DNA from: Halichondria panicea
Lineage: Eukaryota; Porifera; Demospongiae; Suberitida; Halichondriidae
DNA: 64,000 nucleotides
NCBI RefSeq assembly: GCF_963675165.1
Contig: NC_087381.1
Span: 1,612,001 to 1,676,000 of the forward strand
Direction of reading: 5' to 3'
This document shows, one piece after another, positions 1-14,600 of this stretch (the stretch's first letter is position 1; every line of letters begins with the position of its first letter). The notes beneath the pieces are model-generated. The model did not search any database and had not been told where the DNA came from. It saw only the letters and a program-made list of their open reading frames with translations. The position numbers and the translations under genes were made by a program.

Positions 1-3000
1 AGCACAGCGATGCTTTAAAGATCAGGTCCCTGTTGACCATGACACTGGCGGACTTCTTCTTTTATCCGAGGTGAGACTCAGAGAGGATACAGCACATGTA
101 CTGTATAGAGTGTTGTAGTATGTGCATTTGTTGTATAGCGTGTGTGTCTATAATTATGTTTGCATTTCCTCGCATTCCTCGCTTATAAAAATAACAGTAT
201 ACGGGGGGAAAAGCTCTGTATTTTCAAATTCAGCTTGTAAACTTTCTCACACCCTCCAAATACACACCTCGTACACATCCACACACACACACACACACAC
301 CCACCCACACACACCCACACACCCACACACCACACACCACACACACACACCACACTCTCACAGAGCCGAGGTGAGCTCAGAGGATGACCTCAGTCCTGAC
401 ACAGACTCTGACTCTATGGAAGTGGATATCACTCCAACCAGGGAAATGGGTGAAGCTTCTACGCCTGTCCGAGTAGCTAGTAACCAAGACAACAAGAGCG
501 GAGACAAGTCAATCGGGAGTGCACTAGTACCTGAAGTTCAACCACACTTTGCCGTGAGTATAAAGTAACATTTAAATACGCGTGTACACCTCTTGCAGTA
601 GCGGGTTGTTAGAGAGGTTTTTGAAGGCCAGGACAACGTGTGATTGGGTAAAGGTCTCATTTGTAGTGAGAGAATTTTCGGCGCAGCTAAACACGATAGC
701 TCAGAGGAGGTCCATTTTCGAGAGCCAGAGTCTGTTGACAATAGAGATCGGACTACAAATTAGTGCTCTGTTTCTGTATAAAGCATATAAAGCATGAAAT
801 AAAATGTGAACTGAAAATGCTACTCTAATTGAGCTAAGGTATGTACAGTAGTATACAGAGGAGCCTATGGCGTGGTCCCACTGTGTACTGATACATTGTG
901 GTGCAAAGGAGTGTAACAGCCACAGTATAAGTTGTTGTTGTGAAGAGTGTTGAACTACTGATTTGTATCTCTCGTAGAGCATGGACTATCATGTGATGTT
1001 CACCAACAGTGTCCTCTACACATTCTTCCGACTATTCCAGGTGGGTGTGGTCATCACTGTGTGTGTGTGTACCATACTGTACATGTACATGGTATCATTA
1101 TGGTCATAGTACATGTATCTCAAAAACAAAGATCTCTGCATGGTTGTGTTCTCCTGACCCGTGCAGTTTCTGTGTGAGCGCTTGAACAAAGTGTACCAGT
1201 CTTCTCTGTCGAGCATAGCGGAGCTAGAGTCCCACTCCACTGTCACAAGTCTGGAGGAGCTGAACGGTGAGGCAGACGGGGAGGGGGTGGGGTCAGTTAG
1301 CATGACGACTAGTGACGTATGCGTTGTGTGTTTTAGATCGGTCTGATTACAAGTATAGTTGCATGAGGTCTCATAAATGTTCAGTTATTATACTTAAAGG
1401 CAGTATGCAATAGAGTTACTTGTACATTGTACCTAATGACCTTAATAGAATCGGCTATTTTCATACCGATACAATGATTTCATTCTCGTTCATTTGTCAT
1501 AGCGAAATTATGTAGAGCTGTCCCTCCCTCCCTTGATTTTAGCATACATACATGTACAAACAGGAACATTAATTTTTAATCTGTACTTTAATTTGGATTT
1601 TGGAGTTTTTCATGTGCATGTGATATAGACTGTATTTGCTATTACCCTTCAGGGGGTGATGGGGTGGAGTCAGCAGAGGTGAAGGAGAGCTCTGTGGCGC
1701 TCCAACTGGGTCTCCGGAAACCACCTGACATCAAAGTGGAAGAGTACTACCCCACTTTCCTCAATATGGCCAAGAATTTCATGGAAGGTAGGGTACAACT
1801 GAGTGACCACATCTCAAGGGGTTTATAGAAAGCCTTTTACTGTGTTTCTCAAAGCAAGAGCAGATTACAGAAGGTACCTTGTGATTTCCTAGTTTAGGTT
1901 GGGTATACATGTAGAAGGCCTTTTAAGTAAGAGCAGATTACAGAAGGTACCTTGTGATTCCCTAGTTTGGGGTTGGGTTTACTGGTGTGTGGCTCCCTTG
2001 TTTGGTGTACTTTATTTGTTTGTTATGAGGGGGGGTTCTGTAATCTGCTCCTTGCTCAGAGTGAGGCCTTTTTTAGTATAATACTTATTGTAGGTAGGTA
2101 CTGTTTACTGTCCATTACTTGAGTTAGGGTATCTACATGTACGCAATTACAAAAGAATTCAGTAGACTTTTGTCTACGATATCCGAATAGATATACTAAA
2201 CCATGCAAGCTTTTATGTAGCAATCGATCTCATTGAACTGACCACATCAAAGGTTATCCCCATACACATACTTGTACATGTACAGGAAATATCGACACAA
2301 CGACGTATGAAGACACGTGTCGTGAGATGTTCGGAGTCAATGCCTACGTCGTGTTCACCATCGACCGACTCGTACAGAACATTGTCAGACAGGTGAGGTG
2401 TCTAGCAATGGGAGGGGCTAATTACATGTCGTTAGCGTGCTTCTACGAGCTTTGGTGAGCAATAATATTATGATATGCACCCATATGCAGTAGATGTGGA
2501 AGTACTTGTGTGTGTAGTCGTGGCCGAGTGGTTAAGGCGATAGACTAGAAATCTATTGGGCTCTGCCCGCGCAGGTTCAAATCCTGCCGACTACGAGTTT
2601 TTTTTATAGTTATTTGCAAAATTAAAATAACCCACTCCCCTTCACACGCGCACACACACACACACACACACATCTACAGCTTCACGCTATTATCTCGGAA
2701 GAGAGTTGCTACAAGATGATGGAATTGTACACAAGCTTTGTTGAGAACATACCACCCTCTTTTGTACGTGGAGAGTCTCGATTGGGGGCGGAGTCAGCCT
2801 ACCAGAGGAAGGCAGAGTCTCTGATGGGAGATGACAATTGCTGCCGAGTTGTCTTTGTAAGTACTTGTACCTGTACATGTATAATTGCAAATTAAGTGAT
2901 TGGCTTTCAATTTCACTCTATCTATATTCAGAAGAAAGACTACACTTTGACCTTTGAACTTTTGGATACCGATGAAACACCAGACACCGTTCGCCAGGAT

Positions 3001-3193
3001 GTCAAGGTGAGAGTTTAATTTGTGCCCTGATTTAGTTCAATGTCATAATCATAGCAGGCCGGGTTTCATCTAGTGAGGGACAGGGGGAACCTCCCCCCCC
3101 CTATTTGTTTTGTAGATGTAGAATAATGACATCATCACATTATGATGTGCAATATGTAACCCCCCACACACACACATACACGCGCACACACAT

Positions 3194-3234
<41 letters not shown>

Positions 3235-5060
3235 CACACACAGAAGTGGCATAACTACCTTCAAGCGTACAGTCGTACAGGGGAAGAGGCTCCCCCTGAA
3301 ATGATGGATATCATGACCACCAGAACTGTCTTCTTAAAAAGGTGGGTTCTTATATATAGACTCTATATATATAGCTACTGGCATGAGTACTACACATCCA
3401 TGTAGATCTTCCTTTTTGATATCACAGTTGCATGCAAGCATGTAATGTATACCGTATAGCGCAAACTTTTCGAGGGGCTTAATTTTCGCGGATTTCGTGG
3501 GTTAGCAATCCTACATGAAAATTGTTTTTTAGTTAGAATTATCTGCTATAACATGCAAATATTTAAAAGGCGTGGCTTCCAGTAAGCAGTCATTCCGCGA
3601 ACATTGTTCAACGATACCATCTCCTATTGTATCCTCTACACATGCTGTCTGTATTGCTTTTAGAGGCCATTCCACGAAATATAATTGCCTCGCGAAAATT
3701 TCGCGCTATGCGGTATGTGGTTTCTGGAAGCTTGAGAAACCAACGTCTTGGACATAGTTCTTGATTACTGGTGTGTATAAGGTTTTGAGCCCTATAATAC
3801 AAATGTTGCCATTAGAGCTATGTATGGGTTTTATGTATTAGGGTAAATTATGATTTCTAATCAGGAAATGGGATGAGGTGGTTTCTGTATGTGTTAAGTT
3901 TGCTTCCTTGTTAGAGAAATTTGAAATTTGATATGTTCCCAATCAACAACTTCCTTTGCATACCATACCATACATTTATTTGGTAGCTAGCTAGACTAGC
4001 ACTGGAGTTTGCAGAATCTTTGCAACACATGAATAAAAGTGTTGTATGAGCACTGTGGTTTCTTGTAATTATGGGAAATGCTCATACATTTAGTAATGAA
4101 ACAGACCACAGTGTGTACACAATGGTATAAGGAACACGTAATGCTCTACGCTTTTACTGGTGTGTTGTAAAGACTCTGCAAACTCCAGTAAAATGTTTGA
4201 TGATATGTATGACAGTAGTCATCAGACTGCACGTTGATGCTGTACGTATATGCACTCTGTACTAACAGCCCCTCCCTTTCTGTCTCTCCCCCTCTCTCTC
4301 TCTCTCTAGGAGTCTACGCAAGTGCTCCATGCCTCCCCTGGTTACCGAGGAAGAAGTCATCCTCTCTATCCTGCCCAACATGGAGACCAGTGGAGCCATC
4401 GAGTTTAAAATGGACAAAAAGTCGTATAGAATGGTCCCACTGGCCAACAGTGAGGACTATCTCTACAACAAGAACTCCCTGGACCGAGCTAGAGAGGTGT
4501 GTTTTGGTATATACATGTACAAAATCTATAATACTGTGCAGAGAGGCCAAATTGTGTAATACAATAGTTATACCGTATATATAGCGGGTCATTTTTGGGG
4601 GACAAAATATTTGTGGTTTAGCAATATTGAGACGTTTCGTCGGTAATATTTTTTTGGTTGCTGCTTGCACTGCAAATAAAGGTAGGCAAGGTCGCTTCAT
4701 TCGTGGGTAAATATTCGTGGTCAGACCTTCAACCACGAAAACCACAAATATTTTGCCCCACAAAAATTACCCGCTATACAGTACATGTACATACTGTTTA
4801 TAATTATTCACGTGACTCACATGCACACACACTCACGCACACCACTTCAGGTCAACCCGCTAGTATTCGCACGTAAGAAAACCAAGTTTCAAGAGTGGCT
4901 CAAGGGCTGGTGTGCTGATCATGTGACAACCGAGGATAGTGACCTTTGTACCGACTGGTTCCTTGGGAAAGGGGCTTTATTTGGAGGAGACACGCCCCTA
5001 ACGGAACGTCGAGAGGAGCAATGTATCGGACAGTCACGGAATAAGTACATAACCAGCTGA
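1..5060 (+). CDS. SIN3: SIN3 transcriptional corepressor, C-terminal part (11 exons; 5' end outside window)
   Basis: This is the C-terminal 469 residues of a Sin3 corepressor, the nuclear scaffold that brings class I histone deacetylases to sequence-specific repressors. Exons: 1-70, 364-553, 978-1040, 1167-1266, 1653-1787, 2286-2392, 2680-2856, 2932-3006, 3244-3341, 4310-4496, 4851-5060. All have GT/AG borders and matching phases, and the stop is TGA at 5058-5060. Recognisable family stretches are ALKIRSLL (fits the region just before the acidic linker), the acidic [56 protein letters not shown], and the end FQEWLKGW...NKYITS. These follow the order of vertebrate SIN3A after the HDAC-interacting domain. 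The paired amphipathic helices would lie upstream of the window. The linker between exons 9 and 10 differs from the vertebrate one. Exon 2 is preceded by a CA-rich tract and exon 9 directly by (CA)n. Confidence 0.93.
1853..2057. repeat. Foldback repeat with tandem half-copies
   Basis: A unit of about 50 bp beginning GAGCAGATTACAGAAGGTAC occurs near 1858 and again near 1930. Its start returns inverted at about 2038-2057 (CTGTAATCTGCTCCTTGCT). It sits in a SIN3 intron and has no coding potential. Confidence 0.6.
2514..2595 (+). tRNA. tRNA-Ser (anticodon AGA), nested in a SIN3 intron
   Basis: This is an intronless 82-nt type II tRNA gene. The acceptor arms GTAGTCG (2514-2520) and CGACTAC (2588-2594) pair perfectly, followed by discriminator G. 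The A box TGGCCGAGTGG and B box GGTTCAAATCC are present, the anticodon loop reads CTAGAAA, and the variable arm is long as expected for serine. A run of eight T (2598-2605) just downstream is a good RNA polymerase III terminator. It lies in the SIN3 intron 2393-2679, in the same orientation as the host gene. The CCA end is not encoded, as is normal in eukaryotes. Confidence 0.96.
3450..3715. repeat. MITE, family A (TACCGTATAGCGC termini)
   Basis: The left end reads TACCGTATAGCGCAAACTTT, and the right end (GAAAATTTCGCGCTATGCGGTA) is its approximate inverse. The element is 266 bp inside SIN3 intron 9. A second copy is at 26822-27028 and fragments lie near 36880-36925 and 47120. There is no reading frame of note. 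Confidence 0.7.
4001..4189. repeat. Short inverted-repeat element (ACTGGAGTTTGCAGA ends)
   Basis: Left end ACTGGAGTTTGCAGAATCTT and the inverted right end share about 28 bp. A partial copy of one end is at 30900-30940. The element lies in SIN3 intron 9, between family A and exon 10. Confidence 0.65.
4571..4783. repeat. MITE, family B (TACCGTATA...AGCGGGT termini)
   Basis: A 213-bp inverted-repeat element in the last SIN3 intron. The outer ends are TACCGTATATATAGCGGGT and its inverse ACCCGCTATACAGTA. Other good copies are at 34293-34479 and 58971-59187; degraded ones lie near 38320, 41970-42165 and 44160-44340. Confidence 0.75.
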
Positions 5061-6093
5061 ATATAACACTTTGAGATGAGACTCTTAAACTATAGCTACC
5101 TAAACTGCTATTGCATATAGTATGATTTTGAAAAGCAATTTTTTGTTGTTGCTATCCCCTACTACGTCTTTCTTGTATAACTATAAATCTGATCTTTAAA
5201 ATAAATGAAATGTGTTGAGTGAATGGTTAGGAATTGATGTAAGTATCGTAGGTATAATTATCACGGGCACGATCGAGGGGGTTGATAATATGCTCTTATA
5301 TATTATAGTGCTTTCACTTTCTAGAACCCACTACTAATTAATACAGCCTATATTTATTTTGTTAATTGCTAGTTGACTGCCTTGCAACATTTATATCAGC
5401 ATATAAATTATATGCAAAATGATGGGGCGTCTTCTGCCATAATTATAATAATAATTAGCTTTGATTCTGCTTTGCATGTGTATTAAAAAATAATGGGTGT
5501 ATATGTGGTTAGAATTAAGAACTACAATTAAGTGTAGCTAGCTAGGTCTCGCTGTCTCACTAAATTGAAACGGTATATATTCAATTATAATTCAGTGTGG
5601 CACCTATAATTATAACATAATTATCTTACTATAGTTCAGTATGCACCTATCAATGCAATTAAAGCCCCACTACCCCCTGCCCTCCCGGGACAAGGGCTTT
5701 GTTAGTAAAACCTAGCCATGCATGGGGGTGGGAACTTTGTAAAGTCAGTATAATATTATTATCATAGCTGTTTGTATGTATACTAAAGTATTGCAATTAT
5801 TATTGTGTTCAATTGTCATGCCCGGGTATTTGCCAGGCCGGGGTTTGTCAAATAAAATAGCCCCGGGGGAGAGTCCTTTGCACCTCATAATTGACAAAGC
5901 CCCCCTTGTCCCAGGAGGGGGGTAGGGGGGCTTTGCATTGATAGGTGCATTATAGGCACTAGTAAAATGTTTTAGCAATATTATACTGAGTGGGTGTGTG
6001 TCAGTAACAATTTCTGCATGGATTACTAAATGCACAGAATGTATAATTAAAGTCAATGAGGCATTGCAAAAAATGCATGCAATTAGCGCAAGA
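5061..6093. other. Convergent intergenic region: SIN3 3' UTR, poly(A) signal, foldback element
   Basis: This lies between the SIN3 stop and the stop of the minus-strand fibrinogen-like gene. An AATAAA at 5200-5205, 140 bp after the SIN3 stop, is a plausible poly(A) signal. The second half is taken up by an inverted-repeat element (5641-5950). No exon was recognised. Confidence 0.6.
5641..5950. repeat. Foldback element with C/G-rich arms
   Basis: The left arm (5641-5701) begins ATGCACCTATCAATGCAATT. The right arm (5893-5950) is its imperfect inverse, ending CATTGATAGGTGCAT. Both arms carry a C- or G-rich block (CCCCACTACCCCCTGCCC and inverse), unusual in this AT-rich window. Confidence 0.7.
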
Positions 6094-7158
6094 TCAGCGT
6101 ACATAGATCTCAACGAGCTCGATGGGTGTGTCTTCGTTAACAATACCATCATCACCACAAATCCTCAACTCGATATTGTCTGTAGTCGGTTGAGGGAGTT
6201 GCTTACAGAACCACGGTGGATTGTTGATTATACAGCAGTTATGTGTGCAAGATGATTGTGGGGCAGCCCAGTTCGGCTCTGGGATATCGTTAATGCCGCA
6301 AAAATAATCATTACCCACAAACGAAGGGACAGTTGAACCGGAATTGATTTCCCCACCAACAAAACTCCAGATGTGTTCCCGTGGCAACATTCCGTACGTG
6401 AGACTGACACCGTCAAGATATATATCGTCTACGCTATTGTTCCTTATGCCATCAGGTGAGCCCTCACGATATCCAGTGATTCTTCCACAGATAATAGAAA
6501 ATGGTACGCCATGTGTAGGGTATGTGGTGGACACACACCCAGCTGTTGGCCGAACCCTGCCGCAAATACGAGTGGGTGTAGTTGGAGATTGAATAAATCG
6601 TTCGTTGAATCCTTCTGGGCAGTTTTGGTTGGGATCGGTCATGTCAAGGTTGGCTATCCTCATCCATCCTCCTGCAGTGTTGCAGCTACAGCTTGTTCGA
6701 TTCATGTCACAGTAGACCTGAACAGGAGAGCTAGTACTGTCAGTGGCAATCCAGTATTCTCCAGATGGTCTGTCTTGAGGGATGTCACTACAAGAGCTTG
6801 CTGGATCATCAAATGTTCCTATTGTAGAAGGTATCTCGGTAGTTGCAGCTGATTCTGTTGGAGGGTCGGTAGTTACAGCCTCTGCACACTGTTGAGTAAC
6901 TGCACATTTTAAAAATAAACACAACAATTAATTAATGTCCAATTGATCACTAAGATCTAACACACCAAGTTGTTCCAGAGAAGCACTGATTGATACTAAT
7001 GAGCTCTCTAAAGTTTCTCTTATCCTTCTGATGTCCTCTTTGACCTCCGAGTCCCCAGAGCATGAAGACTGTCTCACATAGCAGGTGCTGGGTTGGTTCC
7101 AGGCTGACCCCAGACCAAGGATAGAGCAGATCATCAGCAGTTGCAATTTCATGATCAT
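6094..7158 (-). CDS. Secreted fibrinogen-like (intelectin-like) lectin-type protein, 2 exons
   Basis: Exons 7158-6966 and 6899-6094 are joined across a 66-bp intron (GTGTGT...TGTGCAG) that contains in-frame stops, giving about 332 residues. The N terminus MIMKLQLLMICSILGLGSAW is a clear signal peptide. A short charged helical stretch (EVKEDIRRIRETLESSL, possible coiled coil) and a Thr/Pro-rich spacer follow. The C-terminal 230 residues form a fibrinogen-like domain: SCSDIP...SGEYWI, VYCDM, GGWMRI, GYREGSPDG, REHIWSFVGG, PSFVGNDYFC, HNCC, PPWF, and final VEIYVR. From general knowledge, this variant, nearer to intelectins than to true fibrinogen, recurs in sponges and cnidarians. Ligand binding was not tested. 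A TATA box lies about 40 bp upstream of the start codon. Confidence 0.85.
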
Positions 7159-7198
7159 TTCAATATTGTTTCAAATGCACTATAGAACTAGCTGATGC

Positions 7199-7208
7199 CT
7201 TTATATAT
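7199..7208 (-). promoter_or_regulatory. TATA box of the fibrinogen-like gene
   Basis: On the minus strand the sequence is ATATATAAAG, 41-50 bp upstream of the start codon at 7158. The spacing suits a core promoter with a very short 5' UTR. Confidence 0.55.
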
Positions 7209-7543
7209 TATACAGTAACTGTACATGTAATACTATTATGGTTCGAATTCTAGATCACATCTATGTGAACTGATAGCTAGCTGTTATAGCTAAGTGCACA
7301 GGAAACTAATGGGACAGTTGCTATTTCAATTAAAAACCCAGACAAGAATGTGAAGGAGGAAACAACAATGATCAACCGTGCGTTCACTCAAAATCGTATA
7401 AACAAATTCAAGTGAAATGCAATAATCACTAGCTATACTATAACAAACTTATTTATACGATTGTCAGTAAGTAATTAGCTAGAGATAAAAAAATACAGCA
7501 GTTCTCTACAAAAATGTAACTGTCATGTGATTGCAGTCTACTT

Positions 7544-10929
<3,386 letters not shown>

Positions 10930-11688
10930 GTCTCTCAACTCGATATTTTCTTCTTACAGCTTTCTATAAATCTCAATATACAATTCTCAAAAACTACTGA
11001 GAAATGGGCAAAGTGTCTGCTTAAATGTGTATGCACATGCACGCACTTGTAATGTATTATAGCATACCTTGGTAACTATGGCGTGAAGATACACACACAC
11101 ACCGAATTAGGAGAAGCTATACAACAGTTTACTATAACAGGTTTAGCGAGTCAAACTGGTACTCGACACGCATTTGAACTGGACATACTAACCCATGCAA
11201 TGGTTCGAATAATATGCAGTTTCTTAATTGCAAGTAACTATCGTTCAATCAGTACGTATCTTCCACGGTAACGCTGGAATGGTCAGTATTTCCACATAGC
11301 AACGACAATTGCTACGGGTTCAGTATTGGGAAATACAATGACGAGAGTATAAGTGCATGCTGTTACCGTATTACTAGAATATTTTGCAGATGAAAAACCT
11401 TTGCGAATGATCGAGTCAAATCAGCAGAAAAATTGACCCTTTGCTATTATAGCGTTCTGGCAAGGATCGTGTGTAATTATACCTACCAATTTTAGGCTTT
11501 GTGGTTTTATTTATATATATGTGAATTGATCAAAATAATGATGCTCGCAAAACATTCTAGTAATACGGTAGTCAATGACAAAGTTAGAAAAAGTAGTCAA
11601 TGCAATCTCAACACACACATGTACAAAAACAAAATTTTCTTACCTATAATAATTTAATTTTAAATTATCTGACAAGTACTAGCTTAGT
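10930..11688. other. Intergenic region between two minus-strand genes
   Basis: This is the promoter side of the Calx-beta/EGF gene and the 3' flank of the flavoenzyme gene. It holds a 207-bp inverted-repeat element (11364-11570) and no recognisable exon. No clear TATA box was found upstream of 10929. Confidence 0.6.
11364..11570. repeat. MITE, family I (TACCGTATTACTAGAAT ends)
   Basis: The left end TACCGTATTACTAGAATATT is matched by the right end ATTCTAGTAATACGGTA in inverse orientation. A second, diverged copy lies at about 25911-26093 in opposite orientation. It shares the outermost TACCGTAT with families A, B and D. Confidence 0.75.
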
Positions 11689-14600
11689 TTACATTTGCAC
11701 ACGTGCAGATTTTGGATCATAGAGTGGCTGCAGGCTAATTTTAGCGGGGTATCTTTGTCCATCAATTTCCACCGTGTAATGCCCGCTCTTGATGTACTCT
11801 GTCGTGATCTTCTTCACCCCCTTTGGTGCCTCCACAAACCCCATGACAACCGGGCTGCCGATAGAGTATCCGTATGAAGCTGATGTAGCGTAACCAACGT
11901 ATTCTCCATTTCGATAAATCAACTCACTGCCCCAGGGAAGTACGTCTCGATCAGCTGGTATATCGACGGTGAAAGAAACTAGAGATTTTCTTACTCCTCT
12001 TTCCCTCTGTTCCAATAGTGCTTGGCGACCGATGAAATCACCCTGCAGGTTGTCGACGAAAAAATGTCACTATAATTTTATACTTGTTAGTCAGGTTGCC
12101 TATTATAGTGTCTATATACTGAAGCATTTGTATATACATGCATAGCTACAGACACTTTTTGGAACACAGCAAATTAATGTGTGGATAATGCAGTCACTGT
12201 ACATGAAAGAAAGTTGTGACAGTTTGTGTGATAACACCAATACAAACAGACCTATTACAATTTAAAAATCAGATCCCTCATATTACATGCTGTTGTTAGG
12301 TTCCCACGGTCAAAATGTATACATGGCATAATTATATAGTTACTTATACTGAACACATAATAATCACAAAGCTTTATTGCTCAGTTAAAAATTTCATGGT
12401 ATACAACAAAGCAAGCATGCATGGACACGTACCATGCACGTGCATGATGTCCACCATGGCATGCATGCAAACACATGCATGTGATGTCCACCATGGCATG
12501 CATGCAAACACATGCATGTGATGTCCACCATGGCATGCGTGAAAGCACATGCTTATAACATTAATCAGTTGCTGACAAGATATTTGCACACTTGAGGTCA
12601 CAACAGATGTGCCTGAACTATCACAAATCTTTCTTGTGTGAAGGGACAAAAGAAATTCCGTTTACCATAATCGTATGGCAAATTAACACAGTATAGTCAT
12701 GCACCCACTGTTCTAGGTACAATAAAAGGGACCTTAGTACACATGAACAAAAAGCTCCTAAGTACAATCTAGAGAAGTTAAAAAAGTTGACTGCATGCAA
12801 AATGCTTCTCTCAAAGATCTGTGCTTCTATCTTTTTGTTATCTATTCTAGTCTCCATTAACGGGCAATCAGGATCTGGATCAGGAGATTGTAATCCATGC
12901 CTTGAAGTAGAGTGTCCAAGATATCTAAACGCCGATTGTACAGCTGTACTTTGTGAAGCCGTCTTTACGTGGAGGGATAATGATGTCACCGACCGATGTG
13001 CCGTAACTACATGTGAAACCCGTGAGTGTCCTTCGAACAGAGATTGCGTCGAGGCGGTTCGTCCAGCGAGATGCCCTGAGAACAATTCGAAATGTCGACA
13101 GTTTATTATAAGCAGGTGTGAGCTACGACCTCCAAGCCACCCGCTGTCATGTGACGATATCGAGTGTGGGGTGGGCATGACGTGCCAAAGAAGAGACAGA
13201 CCAGCTGGTTTTAGACCAGTGCTGAGGTGTGTGCCACAGAAAACAAATTTGTTGCTACCAGATGATGATTGAACAATTGTTACACAAAAGTTTAACGAGT
13301 TAGCCTAACTACGTAGCTACGCCTATAATAGGCCACTATTATTGTATCGTCTACATTGAAATAATTATTGTGTCAACACTGTACTTTAATAACATTTATA
13401 TATTAGTTGAAGCAAGAGTTCATTAGGAAGAGTAAGCAACTCCACTTAGGCATTTGTCCAACCTACGTCACAACCACATGTTGTTGTATAAACCGTAAAT
13501 TTGCAATGAAGTGATGATAGGTGATTATCAGCATTGTTATTGTTAGCGCCTTGTACCTAAAGTGGTTGCATGTGCATGTGGTTAAAATGTGAGTTTTTGT
13601 GACATACGTATACCTTAAGGTCGGTATTATTAACGGGTTGTTATTTTAGCGAATTTAGCGAATTGACATTTTTTCGCTAAATCAACCACTCGCTAATAAT
13701 ACAAACACGTCAGCATTACGTACAATTAGAGAGTAATATTGATTCAAATCGCTAAAATTAGTACCCGCCAAATGCAGTATCTCAGCAAACCGCTAAAATT
13801 AGTACCCGCCAATAATACCAACCTTAAGGTATATAGGTCAGGCAGAATGCCTCCTGTGTACAGTCTATTGGAGTTGTGTACTCTTCCTAATGAACGATTG
13901 GTTGAAGTTATGGTTTATAGTTATAGTGCAGGTCTATTTGTCCGTTCTGACCTGCTGCAGGCGTGTATGCCTGTGGCTTCGTTGTCCCGTCTCAGCTGTA
14001 TAATTATGTACACAATGTAGCTAGCTTATATTGCACAAGTACACATATCGTGATCGTCCATGATAATATAATTATAAAGAGTAGATAAGAGTAAGAGTGT
14101 TGAACAGCATTTGTCTAACTATGCGCCATTACTGACATAGTAGTAAATACTAATTTTGTTAGTCAAGCAACAAATCCGAGAAACCTCGCACATGCTGTAC
14201 GTTGCACACATGCAGGGCAAGTGCTACAAACCACAGACCACAGTTCACTCAACAACACCAGAGGAGGTACGACATCCGCGAGTCTTAAAGACCCATATTC
14301 CTTATTATATCCTGATCAAAGTTCAATAGCACATCAAACGAAGTGATACTCATAGCAACTCCAGGCATCCCTCCTGAAGATTCTGAAGCTGAAACAATTA
14401 AGCTAATAGCTATAACCTAGATCAAACAGTGCACACAAATCAGACTCTTGGCAGCTAAAAATAGCCCAGTGCTTGTGTTTGGCAGGTAACACGCAATTGA
14501 ACTTTGACCTAAGCAATGTGAGTCTAAAACACTTCCTTTGACTCGCGGATGTCGTGCCTCCTCTGCAACAACACTATTAAATTGAACAGCGATGAGCTCA

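Noticed and set aside
4314-4763. 149-codon minus-strand frame
   Set aside because: Antisense shadow of SIN3 exon 10 plus a MITE; no independent support.
6928-6930. In-frame TAA that would split the fibrinogen-like gene in two
   Set aside because: It falls in a 66-bp intron with GTGTGT donor and GCAG acceptor; removal joins signal peptide and domain in frame.
12621-13178. 185-codon minus-strand frame, with a similar one at 15591-15944
   Set aside because: They mirror the two paralogous cysteine-rich genes on the plus strand. The conservation between them follows from the sense genes, and they have no signal peptide, start context or splice logic of their own.
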